Below, one piece after another: positions 35,290-43,740 of a stretch of 64,000 nt of DNA (position 1 is its first letter; each line of letters starts with the position of its first letter). The stretch comes from Singulisphaera acidiphila DSM 18658. Lineage in GTDB: Bacteria; Planctomycetota; Planctomycetia; Isosphaerales; Isosphaeraceae. The notes below the pieces were generated by a model. It made no database searches. It had not been told where the DNA came from and was given only the letters and a program-made list of their open reading frames with translations. The stretch spans positions 6,396,744-6,460,743 of the forward strand of contig NC_019892.1 in the NCBI RefSeq assembly GCF_000242455.2. Direction: 5' to 3'. A program made the translations under genes and the position numbers.

Positions 35290-38084
35290 TAAATTTTTGT
35301 CCCAAGCCAATTGGCCAGCACGCGGCCGGTGGCCGTGTCCATGCGGGCCACTTCTTCCGGCGTTCCCTCGGCCACAATCCGGCCCCCGTCGTCTCCGGCT
35401 CCTGGGCCGAGGTCAATAATCCAGTCCGCACAGGCCATGACGTCGGGGCTGTGTTCGATCACGATCAATGATTGTCCCAGGTCGAGCAACGAGTTCAGGG
35501 CGTCGAGGAGTTTGAGCGTGTCGGCCGGATGAAGGCCCGTCGTGGGCTCGTCGAGCACGAAGAGGGTCTTTGGCCGGTTCGCCGACCGGGTCATTGCACT
35601 GGGCGAGGTGGCCAGGTAGCTCGCGAGTTTCAGGCGTTGCGCTTCGCCGCCGGAGAGCGTCGAAGCGGGCTGGCCCAGGCGGAGGTAGTCGAGCCCGACA
35701 TCCAGGAGCGGCCGGAGCCGTGCCTGCACCTTGGGACGGTGCCGGAAAAAGGCAAATGCTTCGCGCGCTGTCAGTTCGAGCACCTCGGCGATGTTCCGCC
35801 CCCGGTAGGTGATCTCGAGCGTTTCCGGGCGATACCGGGTTCCTCGGCATTCAGGGCAACGCATCATCACGTCGGGGAGGAATTGCATGTCGATCGCGAG
35901 GAACCCGTTTCCTTCGCACGAATTGCACCGGCCTCCTTCCACGTTGAAGCTGAACTGGCCGGCTCCATAGTTGCGGAGCTTGGCATCGTGGGTGGCGGCG
36001 AACGTCTTGCGGATCTCGTCGAACGCTTTCAGGTAGGTCACCGGGTTGGACCGACCGGACCGGCCGATCGGCAGCTGATCGACGAGCACGGCTTCGTTGA
36101 GGTCGCTCGTGCCGGAAAGCGTGGCGTGAGGGGCCGCCTGGAGCGCTTCGTTGCCGAGTCGGCGGCGAAGTGCGGGGTAGAGGGTCTCCTCCACGAGCGT
36201 GCTCTTGCCCGAGCCGCTGACGCCGGTTACGACGCAGAGGACGCCGAGTGGGAACGTGACGTCGATTCCCTTGAGGTTGTGGCCTCGCGCGCCGGTCAGT
36301 TTCAGGTGACCTCGATCGCGGGGCCGTCTACGATCGGGAATCAAGATGCGCCGTCGGCCGCTCAAGAAGTCGGCCGTGGCCGATTGCGGGGTCCCCACGA
36401 TTCCGTCGGGGGGGCCGTTGTAGAGCAATTGCCCCCCCGCTTCACCCGCGCCTGGGCCGATGTCGACCAGCAGGTCGGCCGCGCGGATGATCGCCTGGTC
36501 ATGCTCCACGACCACGACCGAGTTACCGGCGTCGCGCAACGAACGCAGGATCGCGATCAGGCGATCGCTGTCTTGAGGGTGCAAGCCGATCGAGGGCTCG
36601 TCGAGCACGTAGAGTGTATTGACCAATCCCGAGCCCAGCGCGGTCGTGAGCGCGACGCGTTGGGATTCCCCCCCTGAGAGCGTTCGTGCCTGCCGATCGA
36701 GGGTCAAGTAGCCGAGCCCGATCCGCTCCAGGTAGTCGAGCCTGGCCCTGATCTGCCGGACGACCCGCTGGACGACCGGGTTTTGATCGGACTCGGTCAA
36801 GCCCGCAAGGAAGGGCGTCACGTCGCTGATCTTGAGAGCCGAGACCTCGGCGATGTTACGGCCGTCGACACGGACGGCCAGCGACTCGGGCCGCAACCGC
36901 GCTCCGCCGCACGAAGGGCAGGGGGAGTAGCCGCGCCATCGGCTGAGGAAAACCCGCACGTGCATCTTGTACGACTTCTTCTCCAGCCAACGAAAGAACC
37001 CGCGCAAGCCTGGGAAATCGTGGTTGGGATCCCCCTCGACGATGGTCTGTCTCTGGGCGTCCGTCAGACGCTTGAATGGAACGTCAGTGGGGATTCCCAG
37101 GTCCGTGGCCACGTCGAGCAGGTCGGCGAGTTGACCACGGTAGGTTGGGGTCGTCCAGGGAACGATCGCTCCCCCTCGGAGAGTCTTCGAGGAGTCCGGT
37201 ACGATCCGATCCATATCGAGGTCGATGACCCGGCCGAAACCTTCGCAGGTCGGGCAGGCCCCGAGCGGGCTGTTGTAGCGGAAAAGGCGAGGGTCGGGCT
37301 CGAGGTAGTCGATCCCGCAATGCCCACAGCGCCAGCCTTGGTAGAAGCTGATCGCGTCGGCATCGGTCAGGATCCGGCATCGCCCAAGCCCCTTCGCGAA
37401 CGCGGTCTCGATCGAGTCGAGCCGCCGCTCGGGTGAGTCGGATCCGCGTACCAGGCGGTCGACAATCACGTCGATCGACCCGTCGGAGGGCATCGGGAAC
37501 TCGCCCGCCTCCAAGGAGACGACCTGGCCGTCGACCCGGACCCGAGCGAATCCATCCTCGCGGAGAATCCCGGCAAGCGCACCCCGGTCGGAGTCGGGCC
37601 GGATCTCCATCGGGAACGCGATCTGATAGCGCGTCTTCTCCGGGAGGGCGTCGATGGTTCTCGCAACGGTCGCCGGATTGGCCGGCTCAACCCCCTTGCC
37701 GCAAACCGGGCAGATGACCTGACCCGTTCTGGCAAAGAGGAGGCCGAGGTAGTCATGAACCTCGGTCACCGTACCGACCGTGCTTCGGCTCGACCGCCTT
37801 CCCCCGGAGCGCTGGGCCACGGCAATGGCCGGGGGGATTCCGTCGATCCGGTCGGCCTCCGGCTTGTCGAGTTTTTCGAGGAACTGCCGGGTATATGCCG
37901 AGAACGTCTCGATGTACCGCCTCTGGCCCTCGGCGTAGAGGGTATCGAAGGCCAGCGAGCTCTTGCCCGAGCCGCTGACCCCGGTCAATACGACCAGCCG
38001 ATTCAGCGGGAGGTCGAGGTCGATCCCCTTCAGGTTATGGACCCGCACTCCACGGAGCCGGATGCAACGCGAGTCGTCGGCCAT
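35289..38084 (-). CDS. uvrA: UvrA, excinuclease ABC subunit A
   Basis: 931 residues from the ATG at 38084 (AAGG upstream), matching the usual 940; the frame is open a further 90 codons upstream but with no family resemblance. DNA damage sensor of nucleotide excision repair, dimeric, with two ABC ATPase modules. Visible: Walker A GVSGSGKSS (35-43), the UvrB-contact segment RRYIETFSAYTRQFL, the first zinc site (CGHCGIDY, then ACPTCEGFG), signature LSGGESQRVAL and Walker B YVLDEPSIGLHP; then GVSGSGKST, the second zinc site (CNSCEGNG and MRCPECRGTRY), LSGGEAQRLKL and VLDEPTTGLHP. It looks complete. Its stop overlaps the inverted-repeat element; rtcB follows. Divergent from the sugar-binding lipoprotein gene. 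Confidence 0.95.
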   Translation of the reverse strand: MADDSRCIRLRGVRVHNLKGIDLDLPLNRLVVLTGVSGSGKSSLAFDTLYAEGQRRYIETFSAYTRQFLEKLDKPEADRIDGIPPAIAVAQRSGGRRSSRSTVGTVTEVHDYLGLLFARTGQVICPVCGKGVEPANPATVARTIDALPEKTRYQIAFPMEIRPDSDRGALAGILREDGFARVRVDGQVVSLEAGEFPMPSDGSIDVIVDRLVRGSDSPERRLDSIETAFAKGLGRCRILTDADAISFYQGWRCGHCGIDYLEPDPRLFRYNSPLGACPTCEGFGRVIDLDMDRIVPDSSKTLRGGAIVPWTTPTYRGQLADLLDVATDLGIPTDVPFKRLTDAQRQTIVEGDPNHDFPGLRGFFRWLEKKSYKMHVRVFLSRWRGYSPCPSCGGARLRPESLAVRVDGRNIAEVSALKISDVTPFLAGLTESDQNPVVQRVVRQIRARLDYLERIGLGYLTLDRQARTLSGGESQRVALTTALGSGLVNTLYVLDEPSIGLHPQDSDRLIAILRSLRDAGNSVVVVEHDQAIIRAADLLVDIGPGAGEAGGQLLYNGPPDGIVGTPQSATADFLSGRRRILIPDRRRPRDRGHLKLTGARGHNLKGIDVTFPLGVLCVVTGVSGSGKSTLVEETLYPALRRRLGNEALQAAPHATLSGTSDLNEAVLVDQLPIGRSGRSNPVTYLKAFDEIRKTFAATHDAKLRNYGAGQFSFNVEGGRCNSCEGNGFLAIDMQFLPDVMMRCPECRGTRYRPETLEITYRGRNIAEVLELTAREAFAFFRHRPKVQARLRPLLDVGLDYLRLGQPASTLSGGEAQRLKLASYLATSPSAMTRSANRPKTLFVLDEPTTGLHPADTLKLLDALNSLLDLGQSLIVIEHSPDVMACADWIIDLGPGAGDDGGRIVAEGTPEEVARMDTATGRVLANWLGTKI

Positions 38085-38348
38085 CAATATTGGCCCTTCT
38101 TGCCACGATTCTTCTGAGGAAATCGTCATCGTACTCGCGGTGGTCACAACGTGAATAGGGACTGAAGCGACCTTGTTTTCCCCGTTCGTCCGGAAGGGTT
38201 CGCTTGCCCACTTGAGACATCTCGCTCGCGACAAATGTTCGCCACAAGAGATTGGGTTCTCCCGAACCGATGCGTTTCGCTTCGCAATCGGCGCAGGTAA
38301 GATGATCGTTCTCAATGATTCTGGGCATCTCGCCTGAAGGGGAACAAC

Positions 38349-39395
38349 GTGCACACGACCTGGACTCCACGCAAGGGCCGTTGGCTCTGCGTCATTGCAT
38401 TGCTCATCTCGGCCGGCTGCGGTGAATCCAAAGACACGTCGATACCGAAAGCGGGATCGAGTCCCAAAATCTTATTCATCACGAACGGCAACTCGGATTG
38501 GTGGAGCGCCGTCGAAAAAGGGATGCACGATGGAGGCGAGAAGTTCGGCGCTCAGGTCGAGATGCGTCGCAATGACGGCCAGCGCGAGGGGCAGATCCGC
38601 CTGCTCGAAGACGCCCTGAGCCGCTCCGACGTTCAAGGGGTGGCCGTCTCCGTTTTGGACGCGGCGACACCCGGCATTGCCGACAAGATGCGTGAGCTTG
38701 AGAAACAGGGCAAGGTGGTCATCACCATCGATTCGGACGGTCAACCCGATACGCGCAAGGCCTACATCGGGACGAACAACCGCAAAGCGGGCGAAGAGGC
38801 GGGCAAGGTCAGCGCGATGCTCCGGCCCCAGGGGGGGAAGGTCGCGATGTTCGTGGGAGTGCCCTCGGCGGCGAACGCGATCGAGCGGCGCGAAGGGTAT
38901 TTCGCGGGCGCTGGAAAGGCGTTTACACAGGCCGAAATCTTTTCCGACGACAACGACCTGGCGCGGGCCTTGACCAACGTCCAGACCGCGATCGAGAAGT
39001 ACCCCGACATCGGCGTCCTCGTGGGGATCTGGTCGTACAACGCGCCTCGGATCGCCGAGGAGATCGGCAAGTTTCCCGACCTTCGCAAGCGGGTCACGGT
39101 TGTCACGTTCGACCTTGATGAGCAGGCTGTCGAGCACGTCGAGAAGGGGCGGATCGATGCGGCCGTCTGCCAGAATCCCTATGAAATGGGCTATCAAGGG
39201 GTTCGCCTGGTCAAGGCGTTCGTGGAGAAGGACAAGTCGACGATCGAGGAGATGCTGCCGGGGGGGGCGACCGTGATTGATACGGGGGTCCGAGTGATCG
39301 TGCCCACCAAGGAGTCGCCCGTGAAGGGGGACAACGTGATTGACATCAAGTCGATGAAAGAATGGTTGACCAGCAAGGGCCTGAAATCGTCATGA
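38349..39395 (+). CDS. Sugar-binding periplasmic lipoprotein (ABC importer, RbsB type)
   Basis: 348 residues with a GTG start at 38349, AAGGGG 5-8 bases upstream. Substrate-binding protein of a ribose/xylose/galactose-type importer. A lipobox (ISAGC, Cys about 24) anchors it outside the inner membrane. Type I periplasmic fold: ILFITNGNSDWWSAVEKGM, VQGVAVSVLDAATPGIADKM, VVITIDSDGQPDTRKAYIGT, NRKAGEEAGKVSAM, VGIWSYNAPRIAEEI, TFDLDEQAVEHVEKGRIDAA and CQNPYEMGYQGV. The ligand may be a pentose or hexose but cannot be named. The stop overlaps the start of the permease gene (ATGA), so the two are translationally coupled. No ATPase gene adjoins. Confidence 0.92.
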   Translation: MHTTWTPRKGRWLCVIALLISAGCGESKDTSIPKAGSSPKILFITNGNSDWWSAVEKGMHDGGEKFGAQVEMRRNDGQREGQIRLLEDALSRSDVQGVAVSVLDAATPGIADKMRELEKQGKVVITIDSDGQPDTRKAYIGTNNRKAGEEAGKVSAMLRPQGGKVAMFVGVPSAANAIERREGYFAGAGKAFTQAEIFSDDNDLARALTNVQTAIEKYPDIGVLVGIWSYNAPRIAEEIGKFPDLRKRVTVVTFDLDEQAVEHVEKGRIDAAVCQNPYEMGYQGVRLVKAFVEKDKSTIEEMLPGGATVIDTGVRVIVPTKESPVKGDNVIDIKSMKEWLTSKGLKSS

Positions 39396-40414
39396 CGAAC
39401 GACTCAGCAACGCGGCCGGCTGCCACGGATGGCCGGTCGTGGACCTCGATCTTTCGCGCACCGGAGTGGGGGTTGGTGGCCGGCATCCTTGTGGTGCTGG
39501 CGTTGATCTATGTCTTCAACCCCTCCCAGAGCTTCTTCTCGGCGTATACCCAACAGGCGCTCTTCCATCAAGTGGCCCTCTTCGGGGTGCTCTCGATCGG
39601 CGCGGCCTTGGTGATTATTACCGGTGGGATCGACCTCTCGGTCGGTTCGGTGGTGGCGCTGGCCTCGATTGTCAGCGCGAAACTGTTGACCGACTGGCTT
39701 CGCGGCGGCGAGCCGACGGTGCTTCCCCCCTCGAATCTGGTGGTGGCGCTGGCCATTGCGCTGACCTTGCTCATGGGACTCGGAATCGGCCTGGGTCATG
39801 CGTTTATGATCAACTGGCTGGGTCTCCCTCCCTTCATCGCAACCTTGGCGACGATGGCCGGTCTGAGGAGCGTGGCGATGCTCCTCTGCAAAAATCAGTC
39901 GATCAACATTCCCTTCGACGCTTACCGGATCTTTGGGAAAGAACCGAAGTGGACGCTGTTGATCTTCGCGGCGGTCGCGATTACGGCCAGCATCATGATG
40001 GGGAAGACGGTTCTAGGCCGGCACCTCTATGCCTTGGGGGGGAACGAGACGGCCGCGCGGTTGAGCGGCCTGCCGACCCGCCGGCTCAAGGCGGTGGCTT
40101 ACGGTCTTTCCGGCATGCTCGCGGCCTTGGGCGGGATCCTTTTCACCGGCCGGAGCGGTCAGGCCGACCCTCGGTTGGGAGTCTCCTACGAACTCTACGC
40201 GATCACAGCGGCGGTCGTGGGCGGCTGTAGCCTTTCGGGAGGGCTCGGGTCGATTCGAGGCACCGTCCTCGGCCTTTTCCTGATTCAGATCGTGATCAAG
40301 GGGACCGCGATCGTGGTGAAGGGGGTCGACCCGTCCCAAATTGAAGGATTGGTACTGGGCACGGTGGTCGTGCTCGCCGTCGCGTTCAACCAGCGTTTCC
40401 GTGGTCGCGCTTGA
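39392..40414 (+). CDS. ABC sugar transporter permease (RbsC-like)
   Basis: 340 residues from the ATG at 39392, which overlaps the preceding stop by 4 bases (ATGA); an upstream GTG inside the neighbour is unlikely. Membrane channel of a ribose-type importer with 8-10 helices. Typical elements: VIITGGIDLSVGSVVAL, VGHAFMINWLGLPPFIATL-like segment, and the ATPase-contact region LGGNETAARLSGL followed by KAVAYGLSGMLAALGG and VVGGCSLSGGLGSIRGTVLG. Pairs with the upstream lipoprotein. The RbsA-type double ATPase usually encoded in the same operon is absent; the next gene is a potassium channel. Confidence 0.93.
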   Translation: MTNDSATRPAATDGRSWTSIFRAPEWGLVAGILVVLALIYVFNPSQSFFSAYTQQALFHQVALFGVLSIGAALVIITGGIDLSVGSVVALASIVSAKLLTDWLRGGEPTVLPPSNLVVALAIALTLLMGLGIGLGHAFMINWLGLPPFIATLATMAGLRSVAMLLCKNQSINIPFDAYRIFGKEPKWTLLIFAAVAITASIMMGKTVLGRHLYALGGNETAARLSGLPTRRLKAVAYGLSGMLAALGGILFTGRSGQADPRLGVSYELYAITAAVVGGCSLSGGLGSIRGTVLGLFLIQIVIKGTAIVVKGVDPSQIEGLVLGTVVVLAVAFNQRFRGRA

Positions 40415-40485
40415 TCGATCGCACATTGGTAAATTGGGAGGTAGGACGTTCTTGATCGTCACTTCAGGCCGGGGCCGAGCTGCGC

Positions 40486-41532
40486 ATGGCCATTTCCAAA
40501 CCCGCGACTCGTGAGATCCCGACCTTCTGGCAGCGTGGTTCGGTCCGGCGAATGTTCCAGGGCATTGTCGGCGTCCTGTTGGTGATGATTTTTGGTGTGA
40601 TCGGCTACGTCGCGAACGGCTGGACCCTGTTCGACGCCGTCTACATGGTCGTCATCACTATGTCGACGGTGGGATACGGCGAGGTCCATCCGGTGATCAC
40701 GACTGCCGCGCGGGTCCACACGATGATCATCATCGCGCTGGGGTCGGTCGCGGTTGCCTACATGCTGGCCGGCTTCGTCCAGTTCCTGGCGGAAGGAGAG
40801 ATCCGAACCCTCCTGGGATACCAGCGCATGCGACGTCAGATCGAGCAGCTTTGCGGGCACACGATCGTCGCAGGTTTCGGTCGGGTCGGTATGCTCGTCG
40901 CCGACGATCTCGTTGCGGCTGGCCTTTCTCTCGTGGTCATCGAGCCCTCCGACGAACGAATCGCCGACATTGAGCGGCACGGCCTCCTCTACGTCCAGGG
41001 AGACGCCACGGAGGAGCAGGTACTCGCCGAGGCGGGCCTGCTGCGGGCCAAGACCCTGGTGACGGCCTTACCGTCCGACGCCGAGACCGTCTTCATCACA
41101 CTGACCGCTCGCCAGATGGCACCCAACGTCGTGATCGTGGCCCGCGCTGAGCAGCCGACGACGCTCAAGAAGCTTCGTCAGGCAGGAGCGGACCACGTGG
41201 TTTTACCGTCCGCCATCGGGGCGAGGCGGATCGTCTCGCTCCTGACCAATCCTTCCGTCGTCGAGTTCGCCGAGCTGGTGACTCAGAACTCCCACCTGGC
41301 CATCGAGATGGACGACCTGCCGATCAAGGCGGGGAGTACACTCCACCGGATGACACTCAGAGACGCTGATATCGGCCGCCGCACCGGTGTCATCGTCATC
41401 GCGATCAAGCGGGCCGATGGCCGCGTCGAGTTCCCTCCCACGGGCGACGAACCGTTTGGCGTCGACGACAAGATCGTCATCCTCGGCCGCCGCGAGAACC
41501 TCGTCCAGTTCCGCGAACAATTCGGAAGCTAG
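40486..41532 (+). CDS. RCK-domain potassium channel (two-helix type)
   Basis: 348 residues, MthK/KtrA-like layout. Residues 25-105: two membrane helices around a pore loop with the filter TMSTVGYGE (about 59-67), the K+ signature. Residues about 115-235: RCK/TrkA-N Rossmann domain (GHTIVAGFGRVGMLVADDL, with FGRVG as a GxGxxG-like nucleotide motif, acidic VVIEPSDE, YVQGDATEEQVLAEAG). Residues about 260-345: TrkA-C domain ending DDKIVILGRRENLVQFRE. Gating by nucleotide or ions is likely; the family uses Ca2+ or NAD(H)/ATP. Follows the ABC permease by 71 bases and precedes a strong bidirectional terminator. Confidence 0.93.
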   Translation: MAISKPATREIPTFWQRGSVRRMFQGIVGVLLVMIFGVIGYVANGWTLFDAVYMVVITMSTVGYGEVHPVITTAARVHTMIIIALGSVAVAYMLAGFVQFLAEGEIRTLLGYQRMRRQIEQLCGHTIVAGFGRVGMLVADDLVAAGLSLVVIEPSDERIADIERHGLLYVQGDATEEQVLAEAGLLRAKTLVTALPSDAETVFITLTARQMAPNVVIVARAEQPTTLKKLRQAGADHVVLPSAIGARRIVSLLTNPSVVEFAELVTQNSHLAIEMDDLPIKAGSTLHRMTLRDADIGRRTGVIVIAIKRADGRVEFPPTGDEPFGVDDKIVILGRRENLVQFREQFGS

Positions 41533-41625
41533 AGCGTGCTCCGATCACCCTGGTGATTTCCAAGAACAGTCATTGCAGCTTGCCATTCTGCAAATGATGA
41601 CCGAGTTCCGTATCCGGCAAGCAGA

Positions 41626-41676
41626 AAAGACCAGCCCGAGACCAAGGTTTGTTACCTTGGTCTCGGGCTGGTCTTT
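41626..41676. terminator. Strong bidirectional terminator with a perfect 22-bp stem
   Basis: Arms 41626-41647 and 41655-41676 are perfect reverse complements of 22 bases around a TTTGTTA loop. A-rich sequence on the left (AGAAAAGACC) gives a T-rich end on the minus strand, and the plus strand ends in CTTTG. It sits between the convergent potassium channel and rpsI genes, so it can serve both. Confidence 0.9.
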
Positions 41677-41707
41677 GTCGAAACCAATCGCTCCCAAGCC
41701 TTTGCAA

Positions 41708-42109
41708 TTAACGCTTGGAGAACTGGAAGCTCTTACGGGCCTTCTTATGGCCATACTTCTTACGCTCGACCATACGGGCGTCGCGGGTCAAGAAGCCATG
41801 GTCGCGGAGGATGGGTTCGAGGTCGCTACGGTGCTCTTTGAGAGCACGGGCGAGACCGAGAACCACCGCGCCTGCCTGGCCATGCTTGCCACTGCCCTTG
41901 ACGTTGACGAAAACGTCGATCCGGTCCGACATCTCGGTGCGGATGAGGGGGGCGCGGACGTCGTTCCGCTGGACTTCCAGAACGAAGTAGGCGTCGACCT
42001 CAAGGTCGTTCACCAGGAACTTGCCGGTCCCTTCACGGATCCGGACGCGGGCCACCGCCGTCTTGCGTCGGCCGGTGCCCCAGATGAAGGGTTGTGCCGC
42101 AGTGGCCAT
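41708..42109 (-). CDS. rpsI: 30S ribosomal protein S9
   Basis: 133 residues, the family length. Signature FIWGTGRRKTAVARVRIREG at the start, GSGKHGQAGAVVLGLARAL in the middle and the basic tail KKYGHKKARKSFQFSKR that reaches toward the P-site tRNA. Second gene of the rplM-rpsI operon, 112 bases after rplM, followed by a strong terminator. Confidence 0.98.
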   Translation of the reverse strand: MATAAQPFIWGTGRRKTAVARVRIREGTGKFLVNDLEVDAYFVLEVQRNDVRAPLIRTEMSDRIDVFVNVKGSGKHGQAGAVVLGLARALKEHRSDLEPILRDHGFLTRDARMVERKKYGHKKARKSFQFSKR

Positions 42110-42221
42110 CGCTATTTCGGTCCTCTCATGGCGTCTGGAACCCCTCGCTCAATCCGTCGAGAGGCTCCACGAGCCGATCGTTGATTCAATCCCTGTTCAG
42201 AAGCCGCGATTACGTCTCGGT

Positions 42222-42821
42222 TCACTCAGCAGCCGGAGCCGTGTCCGATGCCGTGGAAACCTGCTCGGCAGTTGCCGTGGCCGTTGCCGTTGCCGGCGTG
42301 TCCTCAACCTTCGAGGCCTCGACTTTGACTCGAGGGGCCTGAGGGATGGCCTTGGGCACGAACAGACCACCCGCAGGAGCCGGACGGCCGAAAATGCCAT
42401 CCAGGGGTAGCGGAGCCTGCGCCTGGTGCGGGTGCTGGGAGCCGGCGTAAAGCTTGAGCTTCCCGAGCATGTGGCGGCCAATTTTGTTCTTGGGCATCAT
42501 CCGCTGAACGGCGAGTTGCAGAATTCGCTCGGGCCGGCGCTGGAGCAACTTCCACGCGACCTCGTCCTTCTGACCGCCGGGATGTCCCGAGTAGCGCTGA
42601 TAGGACTTCTGCTGCCACTTCTTGCCGGTGAAAACCACCTTGTCAACGTTAGTGACGATGACAAAGTCGCCGGTGTCGATGTGGGGCGTGTACGTCGGGC
42701 GGTGCTTGCCCATCAAGATCGGCGCAATTTGCGCGGCGAGTCGGCCCACGACCAAATCGGTCGCGTCGATCACGTACCAGCTCTTTGTAAGCTCACCCGC
42801 CTTCGCCTGATAACAATTCAT
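42222..42821 (-). CDS. rplM: 50S ribosomal protein L13 with C-terminal extension
   Basis: 199 residues; bacterial L13 is about 142-150. The core is canonical: KSWYVIDATDLVVGRLAAQI, THIDTGDFVIVTNVDKVVFTG-like centre and QRMMPKNKIGRHMLGKLK, ending near residue 140 (YAGSQHPHQAQAP). The further 55 residues are Pro/Ala-rich, then contain a TPATATATATAEQ run and an acidic end (SDTAPAAE). The tail's codons are GC-rich with alternating GCC/ACG. Likely on the ribosome surface; an effect on assembly is unknown. First gene of the rplM-rpsI operon with a good promoter upstream. Confidence 0.97.
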   Translation of the reverse strand: MNCYQAKAGELTKSWYVIDATDLVVGRLAAQIAPILMGKHRPTYTPHIDTGDFVIVTNVDKVVFTGKKWQQKSYQRYSGHPGGQKDEVAWKLLQRRPERILQLAVQRMMPKNKIGRHMLGKLKLYAGSQHPHQAQAPLPLDGIFGRPAPAGGLFVPKAIPQAPRVKVEASKVEDTPATATATATAEQVSTASDTAPAAE

Positions 42822-42883
42822 GAACGTGGGCTACCTAACAGACGTCGAGCTCGAAAAGCGCCCTAACTTGGTGCGAAACGACT

Positions 42884-42911
42884 ATCTTATCGGCGCTTTT
42901 GCGCACGTCAA
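42884..42911 (-). promoter_or_regulatory. Predicted promoter of the rplM-rpsI operon
   Basis: TTGACG (42911-42906), 16-base spacer, TAAGAT (42889-42884) on the minus strand. The spacer holds a small GCGC-AAAA-GCGC palindrome. The predicted leader is about 55 bases. Confidence 0.55.
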
Positions 42912-43182
42912 GGCCGAATCGTAGGGTCGCCCAATCGATCGTGGATGTCAAGCGGCTCGCCCACGTTGTCCTGTGCGACCGGGGTTCCAGACGGGGAATC
43001 GTTAAATCCACCCCTCCAAGAACCAGAAGCTGTCGCGTTTGCCGTCAGGACCGACGGTGGCGAGCGAACAGGGGTTTAAGTTACTCGACTCTGGGTTCGC
43101 AGTAAATAGCCCTCCTCGCAATGAACCGAACTGGCGGGTCTCCCGACTAGAGATTTGTGACCAGGCCAGGGGGAGATTGGCA
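42912..43182. other. Divergent region between the rplM promoter and the sigma-factor gene
   Basis: No gene with coding character. Contains the sigma-factor ribosome site (GGGGGAG at about 43169-43175). The sigma frame is open upstream to 43039 but the extra residues do not look like a sigma region. Promoter elements for the sigma gene were not clear. Confidence 0.4.
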
Positions 43183-43740
43183 TTGCCCACAACACGCCAG
43201 ATTCATGACCTCGAGCTCCTCGTTCTCCGCTGCCAACGGGGAGATCACGCTGCCTTTGAGGACTTGGTCCGCCAGTGGGAGCGGAAACTTTTCTTCTACG
43301 TCAGGCGGCTCGTCGGGAACGAAGAGGACGCATGGCAGATTCTTCAGGAGGTCTGGCTTCAGGTCCTCCGGGGGATCCGCTCCTTGCGCGATCCGCGACG
43401 CCTGCCGGTCTGGCTCTATGCCGTCACCCGCAACACGGTGATGAGCCACCATCGCGAGGAATACGCCCGCGATCGAATTCTCGACTCAGCCGAGCGTCTC
43501 GCGTCATCGAAGGAAGCCGAACCCGGTTCCTTCGATGACGCGGAGCTCGTCTATCACGGTCTCGCCCAGATCCCGCGGGTCGATCGTGAGGTCCTCACAC
43601 TGTTCTTTCTCCAGGACCTGAGCATCGACGAGGTGGCTGAAGTGCTTGGCATTCCACCGGGCACGGTCAAGTCTCGTCTTTTCAAGGCCAAGAAAACCCT
43701 CCGCGAAATTCTCGAGCCAGAAGGAGATCATCATGACTGA
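43183..43740 (+). CDS. ECF-type RNA polymerase sigma factor
   Basis: 185 residues from a TTG start at 43183, chosen because GGGGGAG lies 8 bases upstream and region 2 begins 10 residues later; a far upstream start gives an unrelated N-terminus. Directs RNA polymerase to a small regulon. Region 2: LLVLRCQRGDHAAFEDLVRQ, VRRLVGNEEDAWQILQEVWL (core-binding and -10 contact) and RRLPVWLYAVTRNTVMSHHR. Region 4: LAQIPRVDREVLTLFFLQDL, then the helix-turn-helix SIDEVAEVLGIPPGTVKSRL. Region 3 is absent, as in the ECF class. Its last codons overlap the start of a membrane-protein gene by 8 bases, the usual place of an anti-sigma factor. Confidence 0.93.
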   Translation: MPTTRQIHDLELLVLRCQRGDHAAFEDLVRQWERKLFFYVRRLVGNEEDAWQILQEVWLQVLRGIRSLRDPRRLPVWLYAVTRNTVMSHHREEYARDRILDSAERLASSKEAEPGSFDDAELVYHGLAQIPRVDREVLTLFFLQDLSIDEVAEVLGIPPGTVKSRLFKAKKTLREILEPEGDHHD

